Notes under the pieces: generated by a model | Seen by the model: only the letters and a program-made list of their open reading frames with translations | Told to the model about the DNA's origin: nothing | Database searches by the model: none | Program-made: the position numbers and the translations under genes | Assembly (NCBI RefSeq): GCF_007301515.1 | Contig: NZ_CP041666.1 | Coordinates: forward strand, 3,551,399-3,615,398 | Origin: Radiobacillus deserti | GTDB lineage: Bacteria > Bacillota > Bacilli > Bacillales > Amphibacillaceae | Length of the DNA stretch: 64,000 bases | Reading direction: 5' to 3' | In this document: in pieces, positions 53,219-62,708 of the stretch | How positions within the stretch are numbered: position 1 is the first letter of the stretch | How the letters are laid out: each line of letters opens with the position of its first letter

Positions 53219-53243
53219 TAGACTTATTTGTCAAAGAAAAAGC

Positions 53244-53271
53244 CTGACTTTATTGATTACAATAAAGTCAG
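53244..53271 (-). terminator. Intrinsic terminator of parB
   Basis: Perfect 12-base stem CTGACTTTATTG / CAATAAAGTCAG with loop ATTA; T-run on the minus strand. Confidence 0.88.
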
Positions 53272-53279
53272 ACAGGATT

Positions 53280-54128
53280 TCAAGAATGAAATAAATCTAA
53301 AATTCTCTCTAAATCTTCATCAGAGAAAAATTCTATTTCAATTTTCCCTTTGCGTTTTCCCTTATGAATAGTAACGCCCGTACCAAGTTGTTCTCGAAGG
53401 AGATTTTCTCTTTCTACAAGGAAAATATCTTTTTTGATTTTTTCCTTCTTTTTCTTCTCCTGAGGTGCATTTTCATTTAATGAAGTAATGAGCTGTTCAA
53501 CTTGTCTAACATTTAATCCTTCTTTTCTTATCTTTTCAACCACTTTTTCTATCTTAGATTTATCTTTTAATCCTAGTAAAGCTCTTCCATGTCCCATAGA
53601 TAGTTCTCCACTATTGATTAAAGCACTTACTTGGTCTGGTAAGGTTAACAAACGCACTAGATTTGCGATATGGGGTCTACTTTTCCCTAACCTTTTTGCC
53701 AATTCTTCTTGTGTTACGTTTAATTCTTTCATTAGATTAGAGTATGCATAGGCTTCTTCAATAGGTGTTAAATCCTCCCTTTGAAGATTTTCTAACAATG
53801 CCAACTCCATCATATTCTCGTCCGTCAAATCTTTTACAATGACAGGAATTTTTTCTAGTCCAGCTTCTTTAGATGCACGGAATCTTCTTTCTCCAACGAC
53901 AATTTCGTAGCCTTTAATGCTTTTTCTTACGATTAAAGGTTGTAGTATTCCATGCTGTAAAATGGATTCCTTTAATTCTTCAATCGCGTCAGCATGAAAG
54001 GTTTTTCTCGGTTGATATGGATTTGGACGACATTCCTTAACAGAAACTTCTTGAACCAATTCTTCATCAACGGATTCTAGTTCAGGAAAAAAAGCATTAA
54101 TACCTTTCCCCAACCCTCTCGCTACCAT
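53280..54128 (-). CDS. parB: ParB/Spo0J chromosome-partitioning protein
   Basis: 282 aa. CTPase/ParB-N motif GERRFRASKEAGLEKIPVIV, LALLENLQREDLTPIEEAYA, HTH QEELAKRLGKSRPHIANLVR, LSMGHGRALLGLKDK and C-terminal dimerisation part. Binds parS and slides as a CTP clamp. It begins inside the last 32 bases of parA (AAAGGAAGTGA as ribosome binding site). Confidence 0.97.
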   Translation of the reverse strand: MVARGLGKGINAFFPELESVDEELVQEVSVKECRPNPYQPRKTFHADAIEELKESILQHGILQPLIVRKSIKGYEIVVGERRFRASKEAGLEKIPVIVKDLTDENMMELALLENLQREDLTPIEEAYAYSNLMKELNVTQEELAKRLGKSRPHIANLVRLLTLPDQVSALINSGELSMGHGRALLGLKDKSKIEKVVEKIRKEGLNVRQVEQLITSLNENAPQEKKKKEKIKKDIFLVERENLLREQLGTGVTIHKGKRKGKIEIEFFSDEDLERILDLFHS

Positions 54129-54882
54129 TGGCGATCACTTCCTTTGCTAATTCAAGATATACTTCGGCACCGCGGGATTTTGGATCATACAAAATGATAG
54201 GTTGTCCGTGACTTGGTGCTTCTCCTAGACGAATGTTTCTTGGAATGATAGATTGATAGACTTTATCTTGGAAATATTTCTTCACTTCTTCAATCACTTG
54301 AATCCCAAGATTTGTTCTTGCATCTAACATCGTTAACAGGACACCTTCTATCATCAGTTGTTTATTGAGGTGTTTTTGAACTAATCTAATTGTGTTAAGT
54401 AATTGGCTTAACCCTTCTAATGCATAATACTCACACTGTACAGGTATCAATACTGTGTCAGCAGCTGTTAAAGAATTAATAGTGAGTAACCCAAGTGAAG
54501 GAGGACAATCAATAATAATAAATTCATAGTTGTCTTTTATACTATCAATTGCTTTTTTCAAGCGTACTTCACGGGAAATCGTAGGCACTAATTCTATTTC
54601 AGCACCTGCTAATTGGATAGTAGCAGGGATAATATCTAAATTTTCTACGGATGTAGGAACACACACTTTCTCAGCTTCTAAGTCCTCAACTAAGACATTG
54701 TAGATACATTGGTCCATGTCAGCTTTATTTATTCCTACCCCACTGGTTGCATTTCCTTGTGGGTCAATGTCTACGAGAAGCACTTTATGATTTAAGTATG
54801 CTAAACAGGAACTAAGATTCACTGCTGATGTTGTTTTTCCTACGCCACCCTTTTGATTTGCAATGGCGATTACTTTGCCCAT
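54097..54882 (-). CDS. parA: ParA/Soj chromosome-partitioning ATPase
   Basis: 261 aa. Deviant Walker A KGGVGKTTSAVNLSSCLAYL, DIDPQGNATSGVG, IIIDCPPSLGLLTINSL and VQCEYYALEGLSQLLNTI. Dynamically binds DNA and, with ParB, places the origin and regulates DnaA. Coupled to parB downstream; a 300-base gap separates it from noc. Confidence 0.97.
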   Translation of the reverse strand: MGKVIAIANQKGGVGKTTSAVNLSSCLAYLNHKVLLVDIDPQGNATSGVGINKADMDQCIYNVLVEDLEAEKVCVPTSVENLDIIPATIQLAGAEIELVPTISREVRLKKAIDSIKDNYEFIIIDCPPSLGLLTINSLTAADTVLIPVQCEYYALEGLSQLLNTIRLVQKHLNKQLMIEGVLLTMLDARTNLGIQVIEEVKKYFQDKVYQSIIPRNIRLGEAPSHGQPIILYDPKSRGAEVYLELAKEVIANGSERVGERY

Positions 54883-55140
54883 GGTGTCACCTACCTAACT
54901 AACTTTACTTTTTATTTTATCACTTTTTTTAGTATTTGGTCGATTTTTCTTCAAATTAATAAAATCCTGTACTTTTCTACTACTTATTTGGTAGTTATTT
55001 ATAACAAATATGTAATAGGATGCAGATAAGTTCTTGTAATTTTCTATTTTAACAATACGAGTAATTGCTCATAGATCAGAGAACTATCCCTTCACTCTAG
55101 TGAATGTCTTGTACATACAAAAGGACATTCTTTTAAGGCA

Positions 55141-55174
55141 AAAAAGGACCCATCTTCGGGTTACAAGATGGGGC
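55141..55174 (-). terminator. Intrinsic terminator of noc
   Basis: CCCATCTT / AAGATGGG stem (55149-55156, 55165-55172), six T next to it on the minus strand. The remainder of 54883-55140 shows nothing recognisable apart from promoter-like AT-rich sequence for parA. Confidence 0.85.
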
Positions 55175-55183
55175 AACAACCTA

Positions 55184-56041
55184 TTATGTTTTCTTCTTTG
55201 GAATCTTTATCGTAATTTGATAGTAATCATCATAGTCTTCTTCATCTGTTTCTAAATCGATTCCCGTATCTGAAACCATGCTTAAAGACTGCCTAATAGT
55301 ATTCATTGCAATTCTCATATCTTTGTTAAAGCCTTTTAGCTTAGGTTTTCTTTTTTTAGGTTTATCTTCAAAAAGCTTCGCAATTCGCTCTTCTGTTTGT
55401 TTTACATTTAGTTCTTTTTCCAGTATATCTTGCAAGATTTTCACTTGCGTTTCTGGATCTTTTAATACGATTAATGCTCGTGCATGACGCTCTGTTATCT
55501 TTTTTTCTAACAAAGCAACTTGTACCTCTTCTGGTAACTTTAATAGTCTCATTTTATTCGCAATGGTCGACTGACTCTTGCCTAGCCTTTGTGCTAAAGC
55601 CTCTTGTGTTAACCCATGTAATTCTAGTAGTTTTCCGTATGCCATTGCTTCTTCTATAACCGTCAACTCTTCTCGTTGCAGGTTTTCTATAAGAGCAACA
55701 GAAGCAGTTTCCGTATCCGTCATATTACGAATAATAGCCGGAACAGTTTCCCATTCTAAATACTGAACTGCTCTCCATCTTCGTTCACCTGCAATCAATT
55801 CATACCCATCATTCTCTTGGGATATTTTCCTTACTACAATCGGTTGAATGATTCCATGAGTTCGGATTGTTTGAGCTAATTCTGCTATTTTTTCATCACT
55901 AAAAATGGATCTTGGTTGAAATCGATTTGGTTCAATCTCTCGAACCGGAATATGAATGACCTCATCTGGATGATAATCATTTTTCTCTTCTGTCTCTGAT
56001 TTATCTCCAGTGCCGAATAAACGACCAAAAGGGTGTTTCAT
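55184..56041 (-). CDS. noc: Nucleoid occlusion protein Noc
   Basis: 285 aa ParB paralogue. IHIPVREIEPNRFQPRSIFS, GERRWRAVQYLEWETVPAII, LIENLQREELTVIEEAMAYG and HTH QEALAQRLGKSQSTIANKMR. The amphipathic N terminus (MKHPFGRLFG) that binds membrane is present. Noc prevents Z-ring assembly over the nucleoid. Start placed at 56041 after AAGGTGGTG; a TTG one codon upstream is also possible. Confidence 0.96.
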   Translation of the reverse strand: MKHPFGRLFGTGDKSETEEKNDYHPDEVIHIPVREIEPNRFQPRSIFSDEKIAELAQTIRTHGIIQPIVVRKISQENDGYELIAGERRWRAVQYLEWETVPAIIRNMTDTETASVALIENLQREELTVIEEAMAYGKLLELHGLTQEALAQRLGKSQSTIANKMRLLKLPEEVQVALLEKKITERHARALIVLKDPETQVKILQDILEKELNVKQTEERIAKLFEDKPKKRKPKLKGFNKDMRIAMNTIRQSLSMVSDTGIDLETDEEDYDDYYQITIKIPKKKT

Positions 56042-56087
56042 CAATTACACCACCTTACTTACAATCCTAGTCTTAAGTATTTTTCAT

Positions 56088-56103
56088 TGTTTCACGTGAA
56101 ACA
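56088..56103. promoter_or_regulatory. parS site
   Basis: TGTTTCACGTGAAACA, perfect parS, just upstream of noc. Confidence 0.95.
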
Positions 56104-56275
56104 TTATGTTTAGATACTCTCTATGAGAAAGTCTACTACATTCCAGAAAAAATAGATTTAGAAGGATCGAATCATTTCACTTCCTTATTTTATCATATAT
56201 ACGGGTATAAAAGTAATTGATTCGAACACAAAAAATATTATTATAGGTAAAAGTTCATAGTTATCTAGTATTAAT

Positions 56276-56836
56276 CTATAAAAGGAACTTCTTTTTAATT
56301 TGAAGGGCTGTTTCTTTCGCTGATAAATTTGTATTATTTATTCGTAGATAATTTGGATGTATAATTTCATTCTCCAATGAATTTAATCGATGTTTCTCCA
56401 TTGTTTCTTGTAAATTTTGTTCAGACTGTTGAATATTTCGTTTTGTTGGCTTGTGCACAAGCCGATGCTCACTCTTATTTCGAACCAACCGTTCCTTTAA
56501 ATCAGCTTCAAGCTCAACCATATACACATCTGCACCATTGGATTCAAATATTTCTTTTACCTTTCCTAAAAATTCCCAATCCTTTTCTTGATCAAAGGCC
56601 CATACATATGTAAAAATAATACCTGCTTGGTTACTTGTAGCCACTTCCTTGAACATTTCAAATCGGAATACATCTACTAATCTCCATAGAGAAGGAGAAT
56701 CAAAATCGAAAAATTGGTGCACGAGATCTATGGTCATATGATTATGAAATAGTTTAAGATCTGTTATTTTTGCAAGCTCTTGTCCTACAGTCATTTTTCC
56801 TACAGCTTGTGGACCAAATAAAAATATTAATTTCAT
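56276..56836 (-). CDS. P-loop NTPase/kinase-like protein, 186 aa
   Basis: A Walker A near the N terminus (MKLIFLFGPQAVGKMTVGQE) opens a small kinase-like fold; LFHNHMTIDLVHQFFDF and a C-terminal helical region (IQQSEQNLQETMEKHRLNSL) follow. Reads like the shikimate/gluconate-kinase-type AAA proteins common in Firmicutes. Substrate unknown. Inserted between noc and rsmG, where B. subtilis has no such gene. Confidence 0.8.
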   Translation of the reverse strand: MKLIFLFGPQAVGKMTVGQELAKITDLKLFHNHMTIDLVHQFFDFDSPSLWRLVDVFRFEMFKEVATSNQAGIIFTYVWAFDQEKDWEFLGKVKEIFESNGADVYMVELEADLKERLVRNKSEHRLVHKPTKRNIQQSEQNLQETMEKHRLNSLENEIIHPNYLRINNTNLSAKETALQIKKKFLL

Positions 56837-56935
56837 TTATAACCTTCACCCCTTCCATTTATTTAGGAGTTTTAACGAAAAAATGGTTTGTTCTCATCCC
56901 TCTTATACTATAGTAATAATAATTCTTTTTTGTAC

Positions 56936-56972
56936 CTAAAAAAGCCTTCTTTTTACGTAAAAAGAAGGCTTT
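56936..56972 (-). terminator. Intrinsic terminator of rsmG
   Basis: A perfect 32-base palindrome (16-base arms 56941-56956 and 56957-56972) with a T-run on the minus strand. Confidence 0.9.
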
Positions 56973-56976
56973 CATC

Positions 56977-57690
56977 TTATAAAGGCTGTTTATTCGGAAC
57001 ACCTGGTTTTCTAGGAAATTTTTTCGGGGTTTTTTTCGTTTTCTGGATAATCGCAATATTTCTTTCCCCATTTTCCTCTGGAAGCTGAAAAGTCTCTACT
57101 TTTTCAAGCTTTCCTCCTAATAGTTCTAATGCACTTTGTGATTCCTCTATTTCTTGGGAAATACTTGGTCCTTTCATTGCGATAAAAGCACCTGGTTTCT
57201 TAACTAGTGGAAGGCATAATTCCGATAATACGGACAAACGTGCAACCGCTCGCGCCATCACAACGTCAAAGGATTCCCTAAACCTTTCATTTCTCCCGAA
57301 TAACTCCGCTCGATCGTGATAGAACGCTACCTCTTCTAATCCTAATTGATTGGCAAGATGATTCAAAAATGTAATCCTCTTTTGCAGCGAATCTACGATA
57401 GTTACTTTTAATTCGGGAAACATGATTTTTAATGGAAGGCTCGGAAATCCAGCCCCCGCACCTACATCACATACTCGTAAAGGACGATTAAAATCAAAAT
57501 AAAAGCCAGCTGAAATGGAATCGAAGAAATGTTTTGCGTACACCTCTTCTTCTTCCGTAATAGCTGTTAAATTCATTTTTTCATTCCATTCCACAAGTGT
57601 TTTAAAATAAATATGAAATTGCTCTCGTTGCTTCGCATTAACGTCTAAGCCTCTTAGTTTTAATTCATTTAGAAAGGTCTCTATGTTCAT
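56977..57690 (-). CDS. rsmG: 16S rRNA (guanine-527-N7)-methyltransferase RsmG
   Basis: 237 aa. SAM-binding VGAGAGFPSLPLKIMFPELK, IVDSLQKRITFLNHLANQLG and MARAVARLSVLSELCLPLVK are typical. Methylates G527 in 16S rRNA; loss gives streptomycin resistance in other bacteria. Follows mnmG after 15 bases, part of the mnmE-mnmG-rsmG unit. Confidence 0.96.
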   Translation of the reverse strand: MNIETFLNELKLRGLDVNAKQREQFHIYFKTLVEWNEKMNLTAITEEEEVYAKHFFDSISAGFYFDFNRPLRVCDVGAGAGFPSLPLKIMFPELKVTIVDSLQKRITFLNHLANQLGLEEVAFYHDRAELFGRNERFRESFDVVMARAVARLSVLSELCLPLVKKPGAFIAMKGPSISQEIEESQSALELLGGKLEKVETFQLPEENGERNIAIIQKTKKTPKKFPRKPGVPNKQPL

Positions 57691-57705
57691 ACCGTATTCC
57701 TTTCA

Positions 57706-59595
57706 TTACTCATTCGATACTTTAGCAATGTTCCCTTGTTCAATATAGACTAATAAGATGGATACGTCGGCTGGATTAACTCCGGAAATTCTAGAAGCCT
57801 GGCCCACCGATAATGGACGAACTTTCTTTAGTTTTTCTCTCGCTTCCGTTGCAATACCACCGATTGCATCATAATCAATATCCTCTGGTATTTTTTTATC
57901 TTCCATCTTTTTCATACGATCCACTTGTTGATTGGATTTTTCAATATACCCTTGATATTTCACCTGAATTTCTACTTGCTCTTTTACGTCCATGGGAAGA
58001 TCCTTTTCTGGTGCAGTAATTCGCTCAATCATGTCATATTTAATTTCAGGTCTTCTTAGCAATTCATAAGCTTTTGTCGGTTCTTTTAACCGTGCTGCAC
58101 CCGCTTCTTCCATAATAGATAATACATGGTCATCAGGCTTAACCGTTTCTTTTTGAAGACGTTTTTTCTCTTCTTCTATCAACCGTTTCTTTTCTTGGAA
58201 CCTTTCGTAACGTTCTTCACTAATTAATCCAATATCATAGCCAATATCCGTTAATCTTAAATCCGCATTATCATGACGCAACAATAGTCGATATTCAGCT
58301 CTTGATGTAAGTAAACGATAAGGCTCATTTGTTCCTTTTGTTACTAAGTCATCAATTAATACACCGATATACGCTTGGGAACGATCTAAAATCACAGATT
58401 CTTTATCAAGTGCTTTAGATGCAGCATTGATGCCCGCCATGATTCCTTGTCCAGCCGCTTCTTCATAGCCAGACGTGCCGTTAATTTGTCCTGCAGTGAA
58501 CAGGCCTGGTATTTTTTTCGTCTCTAATGTTGGCCATAATTGTGTTGGAACTACCGCATCATATTCAATGGCATAACCCGCTCTCATAATTTCTGCGTTT
58601 TCTAAGCCGGCAATAGAACGTACCATGTCATGTTGAACAAATTCAGGTAATGAGGTAGAAAGGCCTTGAACGTAAACTTCTTCTGTATTGCGTCCTTCTG
58701 GCTCTAGAAAAATTTGATGGCGCGGTTTATCGTTAAAGCGGACAACCTTATCTTCAATGGAAGGACAATATCTTGGCCCTGTCCCTTTAATCATTCCTGA
58801 ATACATAGCAGATAACCCAAGGTTTTCATCAATAATTTTATGTGTAAATTCATTCGTGTACGTGAGCCAGCAAGGAATTTGATCTGTTATAAACTCTGTA
58901 GTTTCATAAGAAAATGCTCTTGGCTCTTCATCGCCTGGTTGAATCTCTGTTTTTGAATAATCAATCGTATGACTGTTCACTCGAGGTGGTGTACCTGTTT
59001 TAAAACGAACCAATTCAAAGCCAAGTTGTTCTAAGTGTTCCGATAGCTTTACTGATGCTCTTTGGTTGTTTGGTCCACTTTCATAGGATAAATCACCAAT
59101 AATGACACGTCCACGCATAAAGGTGCCAGTAGTGATGACTACTGCTTTCGCACGGTACACTGCTTTTGTCTCCGTGATAACCCCTTTACATTCTCCATTT
59201 TCTATTAATAATTCGTTAACCATCCCTTGACGCATCGTTAAATTCGTTTCATTTTCTAAAAGTCTCTTCATTTCTTGCACGTACAGTGGTTTATCCGCTT
59301 GTGCACGTAACGCTCTCACAGCAGGACCTTTCCCTGTATTTAACATCCGCATTTGAATGTGTGTTTTGTCGATTACACGTCCCATCAGGCCGCCTAATGC
59401 ATCTATTTCACGAACGACTACGCCTTTTGCTGGTCCACCTACGGAAGGATTACAAGGCATAAATGCAATCATATCTAGATTTAGGGATAGCATTAAAGTA
59501 TTAGCACCACGTTTTGCGGAAGCATAAGCTGCTTCAACTCCTGCGTGACCAGCACCGATGACAATGACGTCATATGTCCCTGCTTCATAAGTCAT
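57706..59595 (-). CDS. mnmG: tRNA uridine-34 carboxymethylaminomethyl-modification enzyme MnmG
   Basis: 629 aa. FAD motif VIGAGHAGVEAAYASAKRGA, CNPSVGGPAKGVVVREIDAL, GPRYCPSIEDKVVRF and QGIMAGINAA are family hallmarks. With MnmE it makes cmnm5U34 in tRNA. ATG 59595 follows AAAAGGAGAA; the longer frame overlaps mnmE. Confidence 0.97.
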   Translation of the reverse strand: MTYEAGTYDVIVIGAGHAGVEAAYASAKRGANTLMLSLNLDMIAFMPCNPSVGGPAKGVVVREIDALGGLMGRVIDKTHIQMRMLNTGKGPAVRALRAQADKPLYVQEMKRLLENETNLTMRQGMVNELLIENGECKGVITETKAVYRAKAVVITTGTFMRGRVIIGDLSYESGPNNQRASVKLSEHLEQLGFELVRFKTGTPPRVNSHTIDYSKTEIQPGDEEPRAFSYETTEFITDQIPCWLTYTNEFTHKIIDENLGLSAMYSGMIKGTGPRYCPSIEDKVVRFNDKPRHQIFLEPEGRNTEEVYVQGLSTSLPEFVQHDMVRSIAGLENAEIMRAGYAIEYDAVVPTQLWPTLETKKIPGLFTAGQINGTSGYEEAAGQGIMAGINAASKALDKESVILDRSQAYIGVLIDDLVTKGTNEPYRLLTSRAEYRLLLRHDNADLRLTDIGYDIGLISEERYERFQEKKRLIEEEKKRLQKETVKPDDHVLSIMEEAGAARLKEPTKAYELLRRPEIKYDMIERITAPEKDLPMDVKEQVEIQVKYQGYIEKSNQQVDRMKKMEDKKIPEDIDYDAIGGIATEAREKLKKVRPLSVGQASRISGVNPADVSILLVYIEQGNIAKVSNE

Positions 59596-59623
59596 GTTAA
59601 ATTCTCCTTTTCTAATATCTCTG

Positions 59624-61000
59624 CTATTTTCCAAGACAGAATTGAGAGAATAGTTGGTCGATCAGACTTTCATGTACCGTATCGCCGATTATTTCTCCGA
59701 GTAGCTCCCACGTTCTTGTTACATCGATTTGTACAAGGTCAATTGGCATTCCAGATTCCATTCCCGTCATAGCATCTTCTAACGCTTGCAACGATTGTTT
59801 CAGAAGCTGTATATGTCTTACATTTGATACATAAGTTAAATCGCCTGCATCCAAATCCCCTTCGAAGAAGGTCTTAGCAATAGCCTCTTCTAGTTCATCA
59901 ATGCCTTTCTCTTCAATAATCGAAGTTGTAATAACTGGATTACCTTCTGCTAATCCATCTACCTCTTCTAAGTTAATCTTTCTTGGAAGATCTGTTTTGT
60001 TCAATATAACAATTTTTTCGAGACCCTCTGCAGCCTTAAAAAGTTGTTTATCTTCTTCTGTTAGTTCATCACTATAGTTAAGAACCATTAAGATTAAATC
60101 TGATTCCTTCAATACTTTTCGAGATCGATCAACACCCATACGTTCCACGATATCTTCTGTCTCTCGAATCCCCGCTGTATCGACAAGTCTTAACGGAACC
60201 CCTCTTACATTCACATACTCTTCTATTGTATCTCTTGTTGTTCCTGGGATGTCCGTTACAATGGCTTTATTTTCATGAACAAGCGCATTCATCAAAGAGG
60301 ATTTTCCTACATTAGGTCGTCCGATAATCGCCGTTGCTAAACCTTCTCTCAATATTTTACCCTGTTTAGCCATTTGTAATAATCGCTCTATTTCTTCATA
60401 AACTTCCTTCGTCTTCTCCTTCATCATCTCATGCGACATTTCTTCCACATCATCATACTCTGGATAATCGATATTCACTTCCACATGCGCAACCGTTTCG
60501 ATAAGTTTTTGGCGCAAATTTTGAATCAATCCAGATAAACGGCCATCCATTTGTTTTAAAGCTACGTTCATCGCTCTATCCGTTTTTGCCCGAATCAAAT
60601 CCATAACCGCTTCCGCTTGGGATAAATCAATTCTTCCATTTAAAAAAGCACGCTTTGTAAATTCACCGGGCTCCGCAAGTCTTGCTCCATTCGCTAGTAC
60701 AAGTTCTAATACACGGTTTACGGATACAAGACCACCATGGCAATTGATTTCCACTACATCTTCACGTGTGAATGTCTTCGGCCCTCTCATCACTGTTACC
60801 ATTACTTCCTCTACCACTTCATTTGTACGAGGATCAATCAGTTTACCGTAATGTATCGTATGAGACTCAACATCCGTTAATCTCTTCCCATCAAATAGCC
60901 TTGTTGCAATTTCTACAGCCTCTTGTCCACTCAAGCGTACAATCGCTATGGCCCCTTCTCCAATTGGAGTGGATATCGCGGTAATTGTATCTGTATTCAC
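59624..61000 (-). CDS. mnmE: tRNA modification GTPase MnmE (TrmE/ThdF)
   Basis: 458 aa. N-terminal tetrahydrofolate-binding domain (TITAISTPIGEGAIAIVRLS), inserted G domain with GRPNVGKSSLMNALVHENKA and DTAGIRETEDIVERMG, and the C-terminal FCLGK tail whose cysteine is catalytic. Partner of MnmG, 28 bases downstream. Confidence 0.97.
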   Translation of the reverse strand: MNTDTITAISTPIGEGAIAIVRLSGQEAVEIATRLFDGKRLTDVESHTIHYGKLIDPRTNEVVEEVMVTVMRGPKTFTREDVVEINCHGGLVSVNRVLELVLANGARLAEPGEFTKRAFLNGRIDLSQAEAVMDLIRAKTDRAMNVALKQMDGRLSGLIQNLRQKLIETVAHVEVNIDYPEYDDVEEMSHEMMKEKTKEVYEEIERLLQMAKQGKILREGLATAIIGRPNVGKSSLMNALVHENKAIVTDIPGTTRDTIEEYVNVRGVPLRLVDTAGIRETEDIVERMGVDRSRKVLKESDLILMVLNYSDELTEEDKQLFKAAEGLEKIVILNKTDLPRKINLEEVDGLAEGNPVITTSIIEEKGIDELEEAIAKTFFEGDLDAGDLTYVSNVRHIQLLKQSLQALEDAMTGMESGMPIDLVQIDVTRTWELLGEIIGDTVHESLIDQLFSQFCLGK

Positions 61001-61046
61001 CTGCTCACCTCCATGACTCTTACTTTATCTATATAATCGTTACTGG

Positions 61047-61186
61047 TTATACACATTATTTTGTCACTAACTTCATAGAATACCACAAGTTTTTGCTTTT
61101 TGAAAGATATCCACAAAAGGATACCTCCTCTATTTTATCACCCTTATCCACATGTGAATAACTTATTTGCTTGCAGATTATCCACA
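61047..61186. promoter_or_regulatory. DnaA-box cluster upstream of mnmE
   Basis: Four exact TTATNCACA matches: 61047-61055, 61144-61152, 61178-61186 and, inverted and abutting the second, 61153-61161. A one-mismatch copy is at 61107-61115. It lies in the jag-mnmE gap, about 2.8 kb from the oriC boxes. Confidence 0.75.
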
Positions 61187-61217
61187 CCAAGTATTTTTCT
61201 ACACAAACAGAAGACAT

Positions 61218-61243
61218 AAAAAAACTCCCCAAAGGGAGTTTTT
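61218..61243 (-). terminator. Intrinsic terminator of jag
   Basis: AAAAACTCCC / GGGAGTTTTT stem with loop CAAA, continuing into T-rich sequence on the minus strand. Confidence 0.9.
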
Positions 61244-61250
61244 AGCACTT

Positions 61251-61868
61251 TTATGAGGAATGAATAACTACGTGACGGTTAGGCTCCGTTCCTTCCGAAG
61301 AAGTCGAAATATCCGTCCGATCCTGTAAAGCTGTGTGAATCACTTTTCTTTCATACGATGGCATTGGTTCTAACGTTACAGAACGTCTAGTTGAAATTGC
61401 CTTTTCCGCCATTCGATTTGCTAATGTTTCTAACGTTTGTTTTCTACGATCCCGATATCCTTCTGCATCTACTACTACCGTATAATAATCCTTTGCATTC
61501 CGATTAACAATTAACTGCAATAAATATTGAATGCCATTTAATGTTTGTCCTCTTTTTCCTATTAATAAAGCAATCTTATCTCCGGAAAGATCAAACGTAA
61601 TGGTGTTTTGTACCGTTGTTGTCGTTACCTTTACGTCAACACCCATATGGCGTGCAATATCTTGTAAATACGTTTCGGCAACCTTCAAATGACTAGGAGC
61701 TAAAGTGACTTTTACAATTGCTCTTTTAGAACCAAACAATCCTAAAATCCCTTTTTTCCCTTCATCAATAATTTCAATATTGACTTGGTCTCTTGTTGTG
61801 TTTAACTGCTGCAATGCTGATTGGACCGCATCATCAACTGTTTGACCAGTAGCAGTTATCTGTCTCAC
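61251..61868 (-). CDS. jag: Jag/KhpB RNA-binding protein
   Basis: 205 aa. Jag_N domain (MRQITATGQTVDDAVQSALQ...), KH domain (IALLIGKRGQTLNGIQYLLQ), R3H domain (RRSVTLEPMPSYERKVIHTA). An RNA-binding protein affecting cell division and elongation in Gram-positives. Starts within the last bases of yidC (ATGA overlap). Confidence 0.95.
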   Translation of the reverse strand: MRQITATGQTVDDAVQSALQQLNTTRDQVNIEIIDEGKKGILGLFGSKRAIVKVTLAPSHLKVAETYLQDIARHMGVDVKVTTTTVQNTITFDLSGDKIALLIGKRGQTLNGIQYLLQLIVNRNAKDYYTVVVDAEGYRDRRKQTLETLANRMAEKAISTRRSVTLEPMPSYERKVIHTALQDRTDISTSSEGTEPNRHVVIHSS

Positions 61869-62638
61869 TTTTCATTTCCTCCCGCATCTTTCATCATAGG
61901 TCTTCTAATAAACACCGTTTGAGCTACCATGAAAATGTTCCCAACTACCCAGTACAATGCTAAAGCCGATGGGAAGAAGATAGCTGTAACCCCAATCATA
62001 ATTGGCATCATATATAACATCATGGTCATCTGCGGCATCATGTTGTTACTTTGATTAGACATACCTGCCATCATAAGCTTTTGCTGAAGGAACGTAGCAC
62101 CCGCCGCAACTATTGGTAAGATGAAATACGGATCAGGTTGTCCCAATTGGAACCATAAAAATTCATGTTTTTCAATTTCAGCTGTCCGCATAATAGCATG
62201 ATAAAATGCAATCAAGATGGGCATTTGAACTAAAATTGGCAAGCAGCCTGCCATCGGATTAACACCATTTTTTTGGAACAATGCCATCGTTTCTTGTTGT
62301 AATTTTTGTTGGGTTTTTGCATCTTTTGAGCTGTATTTTTGTTTTAATTCTGTAATTTGTGGTTGAATTTCTTGCATTGCTTTTGAACTTTTTAATTGTT
62401 TAATGTTCAAAGGTAATAAAGCTGATCGAATCAATATTGTAACAACTACAATCGATAAACCGTAGTCATTTCCAAATAATTCAGCAAAGTAAGTAATTAA
62501 CCAGGATAAAGGATACACAAAATAAACGTTCCAAAAGCCTGTGCTGTCACTCGTAATGTCTTCATTAATCTGTCCGCAACCTGCTAGTAACACTAGCAAT
62601 CCTATTAAGGCCGCTGTCAGGATGACCTTTTTACGCAA
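61865..62638 (-). CDS. yidC: YidC/Oxa1 membrane insertase (SpoIIIJ-type)
   Basis: 257 aa lipoprotein insertase. Lipobox LLVLLAGCGQ (Cys21) and five membrane segments; WLITYFAELFGNDYGLSIVV and MNPMAGCLPI-type loop are present, with a catalytic Arg in LIRSALLPLNIKQLKSSKAM. Inserts proteins into the membrane; the B. subtilis orthologue is required for sporulation. Located rnpA-yidC-jag as usual. Confidence 0.95.
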   Translation of the reverse strand: MRKKVILTAALIGLLVLLAGCGQINEDITSDSTGFWNVYFVYPLSWLITYFAELFGNDYGLSIVVVTILIRSALLPLNIKQLKSSKAMQEIQPQITELKQKYSSKDAKTQQKLQQETMALFQKNGVNPMAGCLPILVQMPILIAFYHAIMRTAEIEKHEFLWFQLGQPDPYFILPIVAAGATFLQQKLMMAGMSNQSNNMMPQMTMMLYMMPIMIGVTAIFFPSALALYWVVGNIFMVAQTVFIRRPMMKDAGGNEK

Positions 62639-62708
62639 TGTTCTTCCTCCTTACTTCCTATAAAAGCTACCTGTTGTATGTATTTTACCATTTCTTCAAG
62701 CTTTAGTT

